From Prochlorococcus sp. AG-449-J16 (lineage in GTDB: Bacteria; Cyanobacteriota; Cyanobacteriia; PCC-6307; Cyanobiaceae), in the NCBI GenBank assembly GCA_003209565.1, contig QCQK01000004.1, positions 26,518 through 90,517 of the forward strand: 64,000 nt of DNA, read 5' to 3'. The translations under genes were made by a program, and so were the position numbers. Shown here in pieces: positions 1 through 7,333 of this stretch; position 1 is the first letter of the stretch, and every line of letters begins with the position of its first letter. The notes beneath the pieces are model-generated. The model was given only the letters and a program-made list of their open reading frames with translations, made no database searches and had not been told where the DNA came from.

Positions 1-53
1 GTTAAAAAGCTTATATTAAAATAAGTCATTGATAAAAATAAATGAGGAATTAA

Positions 54-440
54 TTACGTAAAAAAATCTAATGGCAATGGTCCAAAAGTATTAGATTCTT
101 TAGCACCTTCGTCATACTGACATGTTATTAAAATTCCTTCTCCAAGACCATTTTCAGATCTGACAAAAACATTGCTAGTTTTTTGATTAGCTTTTAAAAA
201 AACACCTCCATCAGCATGAAGGGAACCTAGATTCCCAAATTTAACTGAGGAATATTTCTTAGAAATTGATTGCAATGCTTTAATAGCTTTATTATCACTA
301 GGTGCCATTATTCCTATTGTTATCCAATCTGCATTAAAAATATTTGATTCTAGTTCCTCTAAAAGTTTTTTTTCTTGAAAATTACTTAATTGAGGTGCAG
401 TTCTAAAATTATTTAAATCGACTAATTTATTTATTTCCAT
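54..440 (-). CDS. DUF1824 family protein
   Basis: A 128-residue soluble protein. The central stretch (NADWITIGIMAPSD, about residues 36-49) and the C-terminal SNTFGPLPLDFF match my memory of the cyanobacterial DUF1824 family, whose function is unknown. It has no signal peptide or membrane segment. It lies downstream of the MIF-type gene on the same strand with a gap of about 20 bases, so the two are probably co-transcribed. The family name is recalled rather than searched. The role is unknown. Confidence 0.7.
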   Translation of the reverse strand: MEINKLVDLNNFRTAPQLSNFQEKKLLEELESNIFNADWITIGIMAPSDNKAIKALQSISKKYSSVKFGNLGSLHADGGVFLKANQKTSNVFVRSENGLGEGILITCQYDEGAKESNTFGPLPLDFFT

Positions 441-461
441 TAGTTTATATCTAAAAAATTC

Positions 462-794
462 TTAACCAAATGTTCTTCCATTCCAAGCCCAAAATGAAGC
501 TGACACATCCTCAAAAGATATATAAATCCTGTCTATAGGGATCCCCATTTTTTCATATACAAAATCTGATATTGGCTTTGCCATTTCTGAAGGATTTAGA
601 GACCCTATTGATTTGATTTCTAAAAAACAAGAAGGTGTCTTATCATCAAAATACATTTGGCAATTATCATCTATTTTCGCCATAACAAAACTTTTTGATT
701 TGTTAGTTAAAGATGAAATAAGTATTGAAATTTCTTCAAGTAATTTACCTTTATCATTTACTTTTGCTGAAGTCGAAACATTAATATAAGGCAT
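462..794 (-). CDS. MIF-type tautomerase (macrophage migration inhibitory factor homologue)
   Basis: A 110-residue protein that starts MPYINV, so Met removal would expose the catalytic Pro of the tautomerase superfamily. The length (about 110-115) and the C-terminal DRIYISFEDVSASFWAWNG match the MIF/D-dopachrome tautomerase subgroup, not the 60-residue 4-OT group. MIF homologues are known from Prochlorococcus and show phenylpyruvate tautomerase activity; the cellular role there is unclear. It starts 2 bases after the stop of the 56-residue ORF at 797-967, which suggests a short minus-strand operon running into the DUF1824 gene. Confidence 0.9.
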   Translation of the reverse strand: MPYINVSTSAKVNDKGKLLEEISILISSLTNKSKSFVMAKIDDNCQMYFDDKTPSCFLEIKSIGSLNPSEMAKPISDFVYEKMGIPIDRIYISFEDVSASFWAWNGRTFG

Positions 795-796
795 CT

Positions 797-967
797 CTAT
801 GCAGCAAGATAATCTTCCTTAGAATTATTTTCTAGAAAAACAGTTTTATTTTTTAAATTTCTTTTTGATGAAAGATATGCCATATCGTATGAACTTATTC
901 CGTTTTTATAAGGATTGAAAAGAGCATTTTTAGACCTGCTTTTTTTACTCCTCTTGAACTCAATCAT
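797..967 (-). CDS. small basic protein of unknown function (56 aa)
   Basis: This ORF is below the cut-off of the supplied track. ATG at 967-965 opens 56 codons ending in TAG at 799-797. It starts MIEFKRSKKSRSKNALFNPY and ends EDYLAA. The N-terminal third is strongly basic, and there is no membrane segment. It sits directly upstream of the MIF-type gene with a 2-base gap, which supports translation as the first gene of that operon. I do not recognise a family. It may be a conserved Prochlorococcus small protein. Confidence 0.55.
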   Translation of the reverse strand: MIEFKRSKKSRSKNALFNPYKNGISSYDMAYLSSKRNLKNKTVFLENNSKEDYLAA

Positions 968-1114
968 CTTTATTTAATCATTAATTAATAATTTAACTTT
1001 TTTTGAATACATGTCTAGTTTTTTTGAGAATTTTTAATTTTTTAAAAAAATTGCTAATACACAATTAGAAATTCTTTTTACTAGATTTGAAAAGTAGAAT
1101 CTAAATTATTTGCT

Positions 1115-1753
1115 TTGGAAGTTTTAAATAATTATCAAAGGAAAAAACTCGATGAGAGTAATGATGAAGAATTTTATTCAGATCCAAAATTTGTTTATCA
1201 TCTAGATGCAAATTTCAGGCAATATTTATCAGATTTATATGAAAGAGAAATTGATAATTATTCAACCGTCCTTGATTTAATGTCCAGTTGGGATAGTTAT
1301 TTACCTAAAGGGAAAAAATATAAAAAAGTTATTGGACATGGTTTAAACAAACAAGAACTTGAAAAAAACAAAATTTTTGATTCTTTTTGGATTCAAAATT
1401 TTAACTTAAGTCAACAAATTCATCTTGATAATGAAAGCGTTGATTATTGCTTGATGGTAGCCGCATGGCAATATTTACAATATCCAGAAAATTTAACCAA
1501 AGAAATAGCAAGAATATTGAGTAGAAATGGCAAGATTATTATTGCTTTTTCAAACAGAGCATTTTGGCATAAAGCTCCTAACATATGGACTTCATCTACC
1601 GAAGAAGAGAGGGTCAAATATGTAAGAAAAGTATTAATCTCAAACGGATTTAACGAGCCAAAAATTATCAAAAAGTTTACTGAACCAGCACTTAATATCT
1701 TTAATTTTTTAAATAAAGACCCATTTTATTGTTTAATAGCTACCAAAGAGTAA
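1115..1753 (+). CDS. SAM-dependent methyltransferase-like protein
   Basis: 212 residues from a TTG start. The fold can be traced as a class I methyltransferase. TVLDLMSSWDSYLP (about 52-65) sits where motif I and the SAM loop are expected but lacks the glycine-rich GxGxG. A VIGHGLN strand follows, then SVDYCLMVAAWQYLQYPENLTKEIARIL as motif IV/post IV, and GKIIIAFSNRAFWHKAP as motif VI. Proteins like this are widespread in cyanobacteria as Methyltransf_11-like. The substrate is unknown and activity is uncertain because motif I is degenerate. It is transcribed alone. Confidence 0.65.
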   Translation: MEVLNNYQRKKLDESNDEEFYSDPKFVYHLDANFRQYLSDLYEREIDNYSTVLDLMSSWDSYLPKGKKYKKVIGHGLNKQELEKNKIFDSFWIQNFNLSQQIHLDNESVDYCLMVAAWQYLQYPENLTKEIARILSRNGKIIIAFSNRAFWHKAPNIWTSSTEEERVKYVRKVLISNGFNEPKIIKKFTEPALNIFNFLNKDPFYCLIATKE

Positions 1754-1861
1754 ATTTTTAATTGCATTGCATTAAACAAAAAATCTATGAAAAAGTTATC
1801 AGCTATTTTTCATAGCCATACTTTTAAATATTTACTAATATTGGGTAGTTAAATTAATCAT

Positions 1862-2107
1862 ATGGGATCAAAAAGAGAAAAATATCCTGAAAAATGTCCT
1901 TGGGATCTTGGTCCTAATCAACATTTAGCAAAAGAAGAGAACTGGACTTTAAGATTAGGAGAAGCAAATGTATGCTTCAGCAAAAATAAATTAGATAATA
2001 ATTATTTTCATGTGATTAGTAATGAAAATGAAGAACAAATTCTAGCTTTTAGAGCAAGACTTTTATATCAAAAACTACTTGATAAAGGGTTTAGATTGGT
2101 TGAATAA
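1862..2107 (+). CDS. conserved hypothetical protein (81 aa)
   Basis: An 81-residue soluble protein with an ATG start. It contains YPEKCPWDLGPNQHLAKEENWTLRLGEANVCF and ends in LLYQKLLDKGFRLVE. It looks like a conserved small picocyanobacterial protein, but I do not recognise a named family. It ends 5 bases from the convergent DUF3386 gene. The 78-residue ORF starting at 2079 in another frame is a shadow of the minus-strand gene. Confidence 0.6.
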   Translation: MGSKREKYPEKCPWDLGPNQHLAKEENWTLRLGEANVCFSKNKLDNNYFHVISNENEEQILAFRARLLYQKLLDKGFRLVE

Positions 2108-2112
2108 AAAAC

Positions 2113-2766
2113 CTATTTTAATAAGCGTAGATCCTCGAAAACAAACTTTTGTGTTTCTTCTTCTTGATTTAGGTTTAAATATTTTATTGTTCTCGATTTT
2201 AAAATCCAATAATCGTCTTTATCCATATTTAGAAATTCATCCTCATATTCCAATTTTTGAGAATTTGTTTCAAGTGTATTTGGGTCAATTTGTTGACTAC
2301 TGTATTTTTTACTAAGGTAGCCTATTCCTGTATCTAAAAATTCTTCTACAAAAATTTCTATGATATTTCCATGAATTTTTCTGTATACCATATTAATACA
2401 ATTATTTTTCACTCTATATTTATCTCCTTGATTCTTACCTGAAACACTCATTTCAATACCACTTTCAGTATCTTTGAGTAAATTAAAATAATTTTCTGAA
2501 TGAACAGATTTAAATTCTCTCTTTACCCTGTGTATACATACTTCAAATAACTGAGAAGCGATACTTTGAACAATTTTCTTATCTTCAATTTTTTGAATAT
2601 TTGGTTTAAAGTCTTCGCCTAATAAGAATTCACCTTCATAAATAGCATTATTAACAAAAAAAATACATTTACCTTTATAACCATTAAATTTACTCTTCCA
2701 GGTGTACCTATTTTCATAGGCTCTTCGGAAAATCTCCTTACAATTAATTGCTCTTAAATTCTCCAT
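2113..2766 (-). CDS. DUF3386 family protein
   Basis: 217 residues. The N-terminal signature IFRRAYENRYTWKSKFNGYKG is how I recall the DUF3386 family of cyanobacteria and plants. A predicted beta-rich middle part and an acidic C-terminus follow. It has no signal peptide or membrane segments. The function is unknown. It lies downstream of a strong terminator hairpin that ends the pcb gene, so it probably has its own promoter in the stretch around 2767-2800. Confidence 0.65.
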   Translation of the reverse strand: MENLRAINCKEIFRRAYENRYTWKSKFNGYKGKCIFFVNNAIYEGEFLLGEDFKPNIQKIEDKKIVQSIASQLFEVCIHRVKREFKSVHSENYFNLLKDTESGIEMSVSGKNQGDKYRVKNNCINMVYRKIHGNIIEIFVEEFLDTGIGYLSKKYSSQQIDPNTLETNSQKLEYEDEFLNMDKDDYWILKSRTIKYLNLNQEEETQKFVFEDLRLLK

Positions 2767-2800
2767 TTATCAAAAAAGTAAACAAAATAATCTTACAAAA

Positions 2801-2830
2801 AAAACCTCTCTTTTAGAAGAGAGGTTTTTT
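2801..2830 (-). terminator. rho-independent terminator of the pcb gene
   Basis: AACCTCTCTT-TTAG-AAGAGAGGTT is a 10-bp perfect stem with a 4-base loop, flanked by A-runs on one side and T-runs on the other, so it would work on both strands. It begins 11 bases past the pcb stop codon and should end pcb transcription (minus strand). It also separates pcb from the DUF3386 gene. Confidence 0.9.
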
Positions 2831-2841
2831 ATTAAATTGAA

Positions 2842-3900
2842 CTAGTTTTGAGTAATTTTTGTATTTTCAATATTGTCAAATGCTTGCCCAATTTTCTTAA
2901 AGTCAAACCCCATTGCTCGTAGAGCATGCCAAAGATGACCTTGTAAGAAAAAGAATCCCAAATAGAAATGAGTATTAGCAAGCCAAGCTCTTGAGCTATA
3001 TGAGCCTGAACCTAAATCAACAGTATCAGTAAAATAAGGTGCAAATTCAAATTGAAGCTTTAAAGGCTCTCCATATAGATCAACTGGATATATAGTTGTA
3101 TTTGAAGCACACCAAAAAGCAGCAACAAAAGCCATATAAGAAACACCGACTACTGAGTAAGACAAAATAGCCTCAGCCCCAAGTAATCCTTTTCCTTTAA
3201 ATTCTGTATATTCTCCAAATTGTTTAGTACAAATATGGAAAACTCCTCCAATAATCTCAAGGAAAGCTAAGAAAGCATGTCCTCCCATGACGTCTTCTAG
3301 ACTATCTATTTTTAAAAAATCAAACTGATGATTCCAGATAGCAGCAATATCTAAGTTATAGACAACTTGTCTGGTAGAACCTATTGCTGGATCATAAATT
3401 CCGTGAATTCGAGCCCATTCAACGAACATTATTGCTCCAAGCCCAAGAAAGATTAAATGATGACCAAGAATAAAAGTTAATTTATCTGGATCATCCCACT
3501 CAAAATCAAACTTTTGTGGCTTACTATTCTCTGGATAGTCTCCAAGATCACCTGCAAATTTATTGGAATGTAATAATCCACCAGCGCCTAACACCGCTGA
3601 AAAAATTAGATGTAATGTGCAAATTACAACAATTCCATATGGTTCCGTAATAACACCATTTTCAATACCACCAATTCCAATACCTGCCAGATGAGGCAAG
3701 ACAATTGCTTTCTGTGCACCCATTGGAATGCTGGCGTCGTAACGAGCTAATTCAAATAATCCAAAAGCTCCTGCCCAGAACATCATTAATCCTGCATGGG
3801 CGGCATGAGCTGCTATGAATTTACCTGAACGGCCAACAACACCAGAATTCCCTGCGTACCAGTCATAGGTGACATCAGATTTTCCGTAAGTTTGTAACAC
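2842..3900 (-). CDS. pcb: Pcb divinyl-chlorophyll a/b-binding antenna protein
   Basis: 352 residues, the usual length for Pcb/IsiA (CP43-like) antenna proteins with six membrane helices. Visible hallmarks are GKFIAAHAAHAGLMMFWAGAF (helix I with chlorophyll-ligand His), LGHHLIFLGLGA, WNHQFDFLKIDSLEDVMGGHAFLAF and TRAW-like SRAWLANTHFYLGFFFLQGHLWHALRAMGFDFKK at the C-terminus. It lacks the large lumenal loop E of CP43. It binds divinyl chlorophylls around photosystem I or II. It lies directly downstream of a flavodoxin gene on the same strand, like the isiA-isiB iron-stress arrangement, so I suspect an iron-regulated Pcb. Which paralogue letter applies cannot be decided here. Confidence 0.95.
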   Translation of the reverse strand: MLQTYGKSDVTYDWYAGNSGVVGRSGKFIAAHAAHAGLMMFWAGAFGLFELARYDASIPMGAQKAIVLPHLAGIGIGGIENGVITEPYGIVVICTLHLIFSAVLGAGGLLHSNKFAGDLGDYPENSKPQKFDFEWDDPDKLTFILGHHLIFLGLGAIMFVEWARIHGIYDPAIGSTRQVVYNLDIAAIWNHQFDFLKIDSLEDVMGGHAFLAFLEIIGGVFHICTKQFGEYTEFKGKGLLGAEAILSYSVVGVSYMAFVAAFWCASNTTIYPVDLYGEPLKLQFEFAPYFTDTVDLGSGSYSSRAWLANTHFYLGFFFLQGHLWHALRAMGFDFKKIGQAFDNIENTKITQN

Positions 3901-4044
3901 TTGATTTAAGTAAACAGCAAATTGAGCTTATTGCTAATCAGAATAGTTTTTTACATGTTCTTTACAGATTTAATTACTTATGTAAAAAAAACATATTTTG
4001 AAAGAACAAATGTTACAACTTAAGAAAGTAATATCTTTGAAAAC

Positions 4045-4569
4045 TTACGCCAATGAGGGGATTTCGCCCTTAAGCTGAGAAGCCCAGTTTTCAAGACGTG
4101 AATCAGTTAAATCAGATTCACTATCCTCATCGAGAGGTAATCCACAAAAGCTTTCTCCAATGACGCTTTTAGACTCATCAAATGTATAGGAAGATTTATC
4201 TACATATCCAACCATTTCAGCGCCTGCCTTAGTGAAGTAGCTATGGAGCTCTTCCATGGCGTCACAATAATTTTCTGTGTAGGTAGAAGAATCTCCTAAA
4301 CCAAAAATTGCAACCTTTTTTCCTGATAAACTGAGTTCACCAATATCCTCCAAAATTGAATCCCATGCAGTACCTGATCTTTCTTCATCTGCCCCGGTGT
4401 TCCAAGTTGGTATTCCGCAAATAATTCCATCAAGACCTTCAAACTCTGAAAGATCATCCACATCAGAAACATCTTTAGGTGCTTCTGCTGAAGAAATAAA
4501 GTTGTGAAGACGATCTGCCACGTCTTCAGTTTTTCCAGTTGTAGTTGCGTAATAAATTCCTACAGTCAT
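4045..4569 (-). CDS. isiB: flavodoxin
   Basis: 174 residues, the long-chain flavodoxin length. The FMN phosphate loop TTTGKTED is at residues 9-16. The isoalloxazine loops are GIPTWNTGADEERSG (about 52-66) and GLGDSSTYTENYCDAM (about 95-110). It replaces ferredoxin as electron carrier from photosystem I when iron is scarce. It lies 144 bases upstream of pcb on the same strand. I looked for a clear Fur box in the 4570-4709 gap and do not see an unambiguous one. Confidence 0.96.
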   Translation of the reverse strand: MTVGIYYATTTGKTEDVADRLHNFISSAEAPKDVSDVDDLSEFEGLDGIICGIPTWNTGADEERSGTAWDSILEDIGELSLSGKKVAIFGLGDSSTYTENYCDAMEELHSYFTKAGAEMVGYVDKSSYTFDESKSVIGESFCGLPLDEDSESDLTDSRLENWASQLKGEIPSLA

Positions 4570-4709
4570 AACTTCAAATTGTTTACATTAAAATAATAAA
4601 ATCTAAAAACATTAAATTAATTTCTTAAAAAACTTTTTCATGTAAAAATTTATACTAATTAAAGTATGAAAAATTTTTTAAGAATAATTCAAAAAAAATT
4701 TTTTAAATT

Positions 4710-5444
4710 GTGGCTGACAAATTTTCAAATGATATAAAAAATCTTATTAAAGAATTTAACCTTAAAGGGGAAAAATTTTTTAAATTAATTGTTTTATTTG
4801 GTTTATTAGGAGATTTTGATAGTTTTGAATATGCAATAAATTTAAAACATTTTATCGATAATCATAAAGATCAAAATATAGATATTTTTGCCATAGGTAT
4901 TGGGAACCAAAAGGGGAAAGACAAATTCTGTAACTTCACTGGTTTTCCTAAAGATAATTTAGTTGTTGTTACTGATAACCAAATTCACAATAATCTAAAT
5001 GTCTCAAGAGGATTAGATATAGGTTTCGGAGGTTGGATCAATATGCTTCTAATGTTATCTGGAATTAATTCTCTTAAAACAATAAAAGAAGTTATTAGAG
5101 GTTATACGGGAGATAGAAATGCAAAGCAGATCTACTCAGAATTCGACAAAATTGACGTTTTAAAATTTCTAAATTTTTCGGGTAATTCCTTTAAACAGGT
5201 TTTCGGGGATGGTTATTTGAGACCATTGGAATTGGCAACATTTAGATTAAACAATATGAGTGAAATAATTCAAAACTGGAATGACTATATCCTAAATGAA
5301 AAATATCTTCCTCAAAGAGGAGCTTCCTTTTTATTAAATAACGAAAATCAAATTATTTATAAATTTTTTTCAAATGATGTTCTTGGATATTCATCAAATA
5401 TGAGAGATCCTTTAAGATTTTTATCTGAATTAGTTAAAGAATAA
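4710..5444 (+). CDS. AhpC/TSA-like peroxiredoxin-family protein
   Basis: 244 residues from a GTG start. The pattern is a thioredoxin-like fold of the AhpC-TSA_2 type: a strand (KFFKLIVLFGLLGDFDSFEYA), then IDIFAIGIGNQKGKDKFCNFTGFP carrying a single Cys, then VVVTDNQIHNNLNVSRGLDIG. The C-terminal part has QRGASFLLNNENQIIYKFFSNDVLGYSSNMRDPL, typical of these proteins. The canonical resolving or CxxC cysteines are not seen, so peroxidase activity is not assured. It is divergent from the flavodoxin gene. The 140-base gap between them is a shared promoter region. Confidence 0.7.
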   Translation: MADKFSNDIKNLIKEFNLKGEKFFKLIVLFGLLGDFDSFEYAINLKHFIDNHKDQNIDIFAIGIGNQKGKDKFCNFTGFPKDNLVVVTDNQIHNNLNVSRGLDIGFGGWINMLLMLSGINSLKTIKEVIRGYTGDRNAKQIYSEFDKIDVLKFLNFSGNSFKQVFGDGYLRPLELATFRLNNMSEIIQNWNDYILNEKYLPQRGASFLLNNENQIIYKFFSNDVLGYSSNMRDPLRFLSELVKE

Positions 5445-5457
5445 TTTTAGAACCCTT

Positions 5458-5727
5458 ATGAATGTAGAAATATTTGGATATTTTGCAGCAATTCTAACAA
5501 CTGCTGCATTTTTACCTCAATTGATAAAGACGCTAAAAACAAAAAAGGCAAATGATGTTTCATTAACAACTTTAGTCATGTTTATTTTGGGAGTTTTGTC
5601 TTGGATCATTTACGGTTATAACATTTCTTCAAATCCAATACTTATAGCTAACTTAATTACCTTAATCTTAAATCTATTGATATTAATCGCAAAAGTATAT
5701 TTTTCAAAAACATTCAATCAACAATAG
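5458..5727 (+). CDS. SemiSWEET-type sugar transporter (PQ-loop)
   Basis: 89 residues with three predicted membrane helices. The PQ motif AAFLPQLIKTLKTKKAND lies after the first helix, as in bacterial SemiSWEETs, which dimerise to form a sugar pore. It begins 13 bases after the peroxiredoxin-like gene on the same strand, so it is probably in the same transcript. The transported sugar is unknown. Confidence 0.88.
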   Translation: MNVEIFGYFAAILTTAAFLPQLIKTLKTKKANDVSLTTLVMFILGVLSWIIYGYNISSNPILIANLITLILNLLILIAKVYFSKTFNQQ

Positions 5728-5762
5728 TTAAATTAATAGTATGAAATTTATAGTGATATCAC

Positions 5763-6026
5763 TTGAATTTAAATTATCATGGTACTAAATTTTTGCTGAT
5801 CTTGAAAACTTCAAAATGCTGGGTTTGGTTTAAAGGTAGCCTTAACAATGGTGGTTTTTGGAAAGAAGGATTTACCTGTACTTTTGATGAGAAACCAGGG
5901 GTTTTAATAGAAAGCCCTGCTTACGTAACTTGTAGAGTTCCAAATTGGAGAGTTATGACTAAAGAACCAGAAGATTTAAATAAATCTCCTTTAATTCCTG
6001 ATAAAGCAATATGGAAAATAATTTAA
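5763..6026 (+). CDS. conserved hypothetical protein (87 aa)
   Basis: 87 residues from a TTG start as tracked; no in-frame ATG is near. It contains WVWFKGSLNNGGFWKEGFTCTFDEKPGVLIESPAYVTCRVPNW, with regular aromatic and Gly positions suggesting a small beta domain. I do not recognise a family. It carries one of the few copies of the octamer AGCCCTGC outside the mobile element (5913-5920). The start is uncertain. Confidence 0.5.
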   Translation: MNLNYHGTKFLLILKTSKCWVWFKGSLNNGGFWKEGFTCTFDEKPGVLIESPAYVTCRVPNWRVMTKEPEDLNKSPLIPDKAIWKII

Positions 6027-6134
6027 TTTAGCCATGCATAAAAACTTTATGCCTGAGCTACGACAAGTTAATATTGCTTTATTAAATACTTAATTAATAC
6101 CATTTACTCCTTATTTATAAATATCATCCCTTTC

Positions 6135-7013
6135 TTGATTTTTGGTTTTTTTCTTGGAAAAAAAAATCCAAAAATTTCTAAATATATAGCAAGACCTCTA
6201 ATAAGATTTGGCATTCCATTAAGTGTAATGGGTCTTTTATTAAAAGAAGGTATTGATATAAACCTTGTTAAAAGCGCATTTTTAGCATTTTCACTTATTG
6301 GCTTTTTGCTAATACTGATAAATATATTCCCAATATTTAAAAATAGACTTTCAAATTATACTTTGCAACTCGCAGGCTTAATAGGCAATACATCATTTCT
6401 TGGAATCCCAATTGCAATTGCTCTTCTACCTTCAACAACTATTAACTTCACTATCGGATTTGACTTAGGCACAACATTATTCGCATGGATATTTGGACCT
6501 TTTTTTCTCCAGGTGAAATCCCCAAAGAAGAACATCCCAAATATCAAAGGATTAATAAACGCATTGATAAATAGTCCTGCATCAAGAGGGATAATTGGTG
6601 TACTTTTAGCATATCTTTTCAATCTAGATAAAATATTAGGCGATTATCTTTGGATACCTGCAAGAGTAGTTATCGCATTGGCAATAATAATTGTGGGAAC
6701 AAGACTAGGAATAATAACAAATCAAAGGGGTAAAATTTTTGATCTTAATGAAGAAATTAAATTCTCAATTTTATTAAAGTTATTCATTCTTCCTTTTATT
6801 GTTTTTTTAGTAAGCAAATTTATTAATTTTGACTACTACCAATCATCAGCAGTAATACTGCAGGCAGGGACACCAACGGCAATATCTACAATTTTAATGG
6901 CAGAAGCTTATGACGTAAAACAAAAAGTCGCTTCCAAAATTCTTTTTACTACAACATTAATTTCAATACTCACAATTCCTCTTTTAAAAATTTTAATGAA
7001 TTTCTTAAAATAA
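6135..7013 (+). CDS. AEC-family permease (auxin efflux carrier-like)
   Basis: 292 residues as tracked from TTG, slightly short of the usual 300-320. It has about nine hydrophobic segments in two halves. FGFFLGKKNPKISKYIARPLIRFGIPLSVMGLLL is the N-terminal half-domain, LAGLIGNTSFLGIPIAIALLP the middle motif, and AVILQAGTPTAISTILMAEAYDVK the C-terminal signature of the AEC (BART superfamily) group. The frame stays open upstream to about 6072 (reading INIIPFLIFGFF), so the first helix probably begins further upstream at a non-ATG codon. The exported substrate is unknown. Confidence 0.8.
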   Translation: MIFGFFLGKKNPKISKYIARPLIRFGIPLSVMGLLLKEGIDINLVKSAFLAFSLIGFLLILINIFPIFKNRLSNYTLQLAGLIGNTSFLGIPIAIALLPSTTINFTIGFDLGTTLFAWIFGPFFLQVKSPKKNIPNIKGLINALINSPASRGIIGVLLAYLFNLDKILGDYLWIPARVVIALAIIIVGTRLGIITNQRGKIFDLNEEIKFSILLKLFILPFIVFLVSKFINFDYYQSSAVILQAGTPTAISTILMAEAYDVKQKVASKILFTTTLISILTIPLLKILMNFLK

Positions 7014-7081
7014 AAAGCATGATTAATGAAAATTGTAAAGTTTATATCCTGATAACTACATAATGTCTTAAGATTTAGATT

Positions 7082-7333
7082 ATGAAGTCAGCAAACCCTG
7101 AAAATGAATATATCCCTTTAGATCTTAGGATTTCTGTGAGAAGGGATACTCTAAGGCTAATCTCAGAGATGGCTCAAGATATGGGAATAAGTATAAATGA
7201 AGTTTTTAGTTTTTTAGCCGAAGATTCCGTCATCGATCTAGAATTGCTTGAAGATTTGAATGAAATTGAAATCCCCACTAAGTGCAGTCTTGATGATCTT
7301 AAAAACGCTCTTCTTAAAAAGAAGCTTTGTTAA
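7082..7333 (+). CDS. small protein with ribbon-helix-helix-like pattern
   Basis: 83 residues from ATG. LDLRISVRRDTLRLISEMAQDMGISINEVFSFLAEDSV fits a strand followed by two helices with the conserved Gly-Ile/Val turn of ribbon-helix-helix DNA-binding proteins. The acidic tail (LELLEDLNEIEIP) is unlike plain CopG. It is convergent with the GT39 gene and the stop codons overlap. It may be a transcriptional regulator; the target is unknown. Confidence 0.5.
   Translation: MKSANPENEYIPLDLRISVRRDTLRLISEMAQDMGISINEVFSFLAEDSVIDLELLEDLNEIEIPTKCSLDDLKNALLKKKLC

Noticed and set aside
2079-2315. 78-residue plus-strand ORF
   Set aside because: It overlaps the C-terminal part of the DUF3386 gene antisense and the end of the 81-residue gene. 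It has no credible start context.
4570-4709. Fur box in the flavodoxin promoter region
   Set aside because: The gap is A+T-rich, and I could not find a convincing 19-bp Fur palindrome, only low-complexity similarity.
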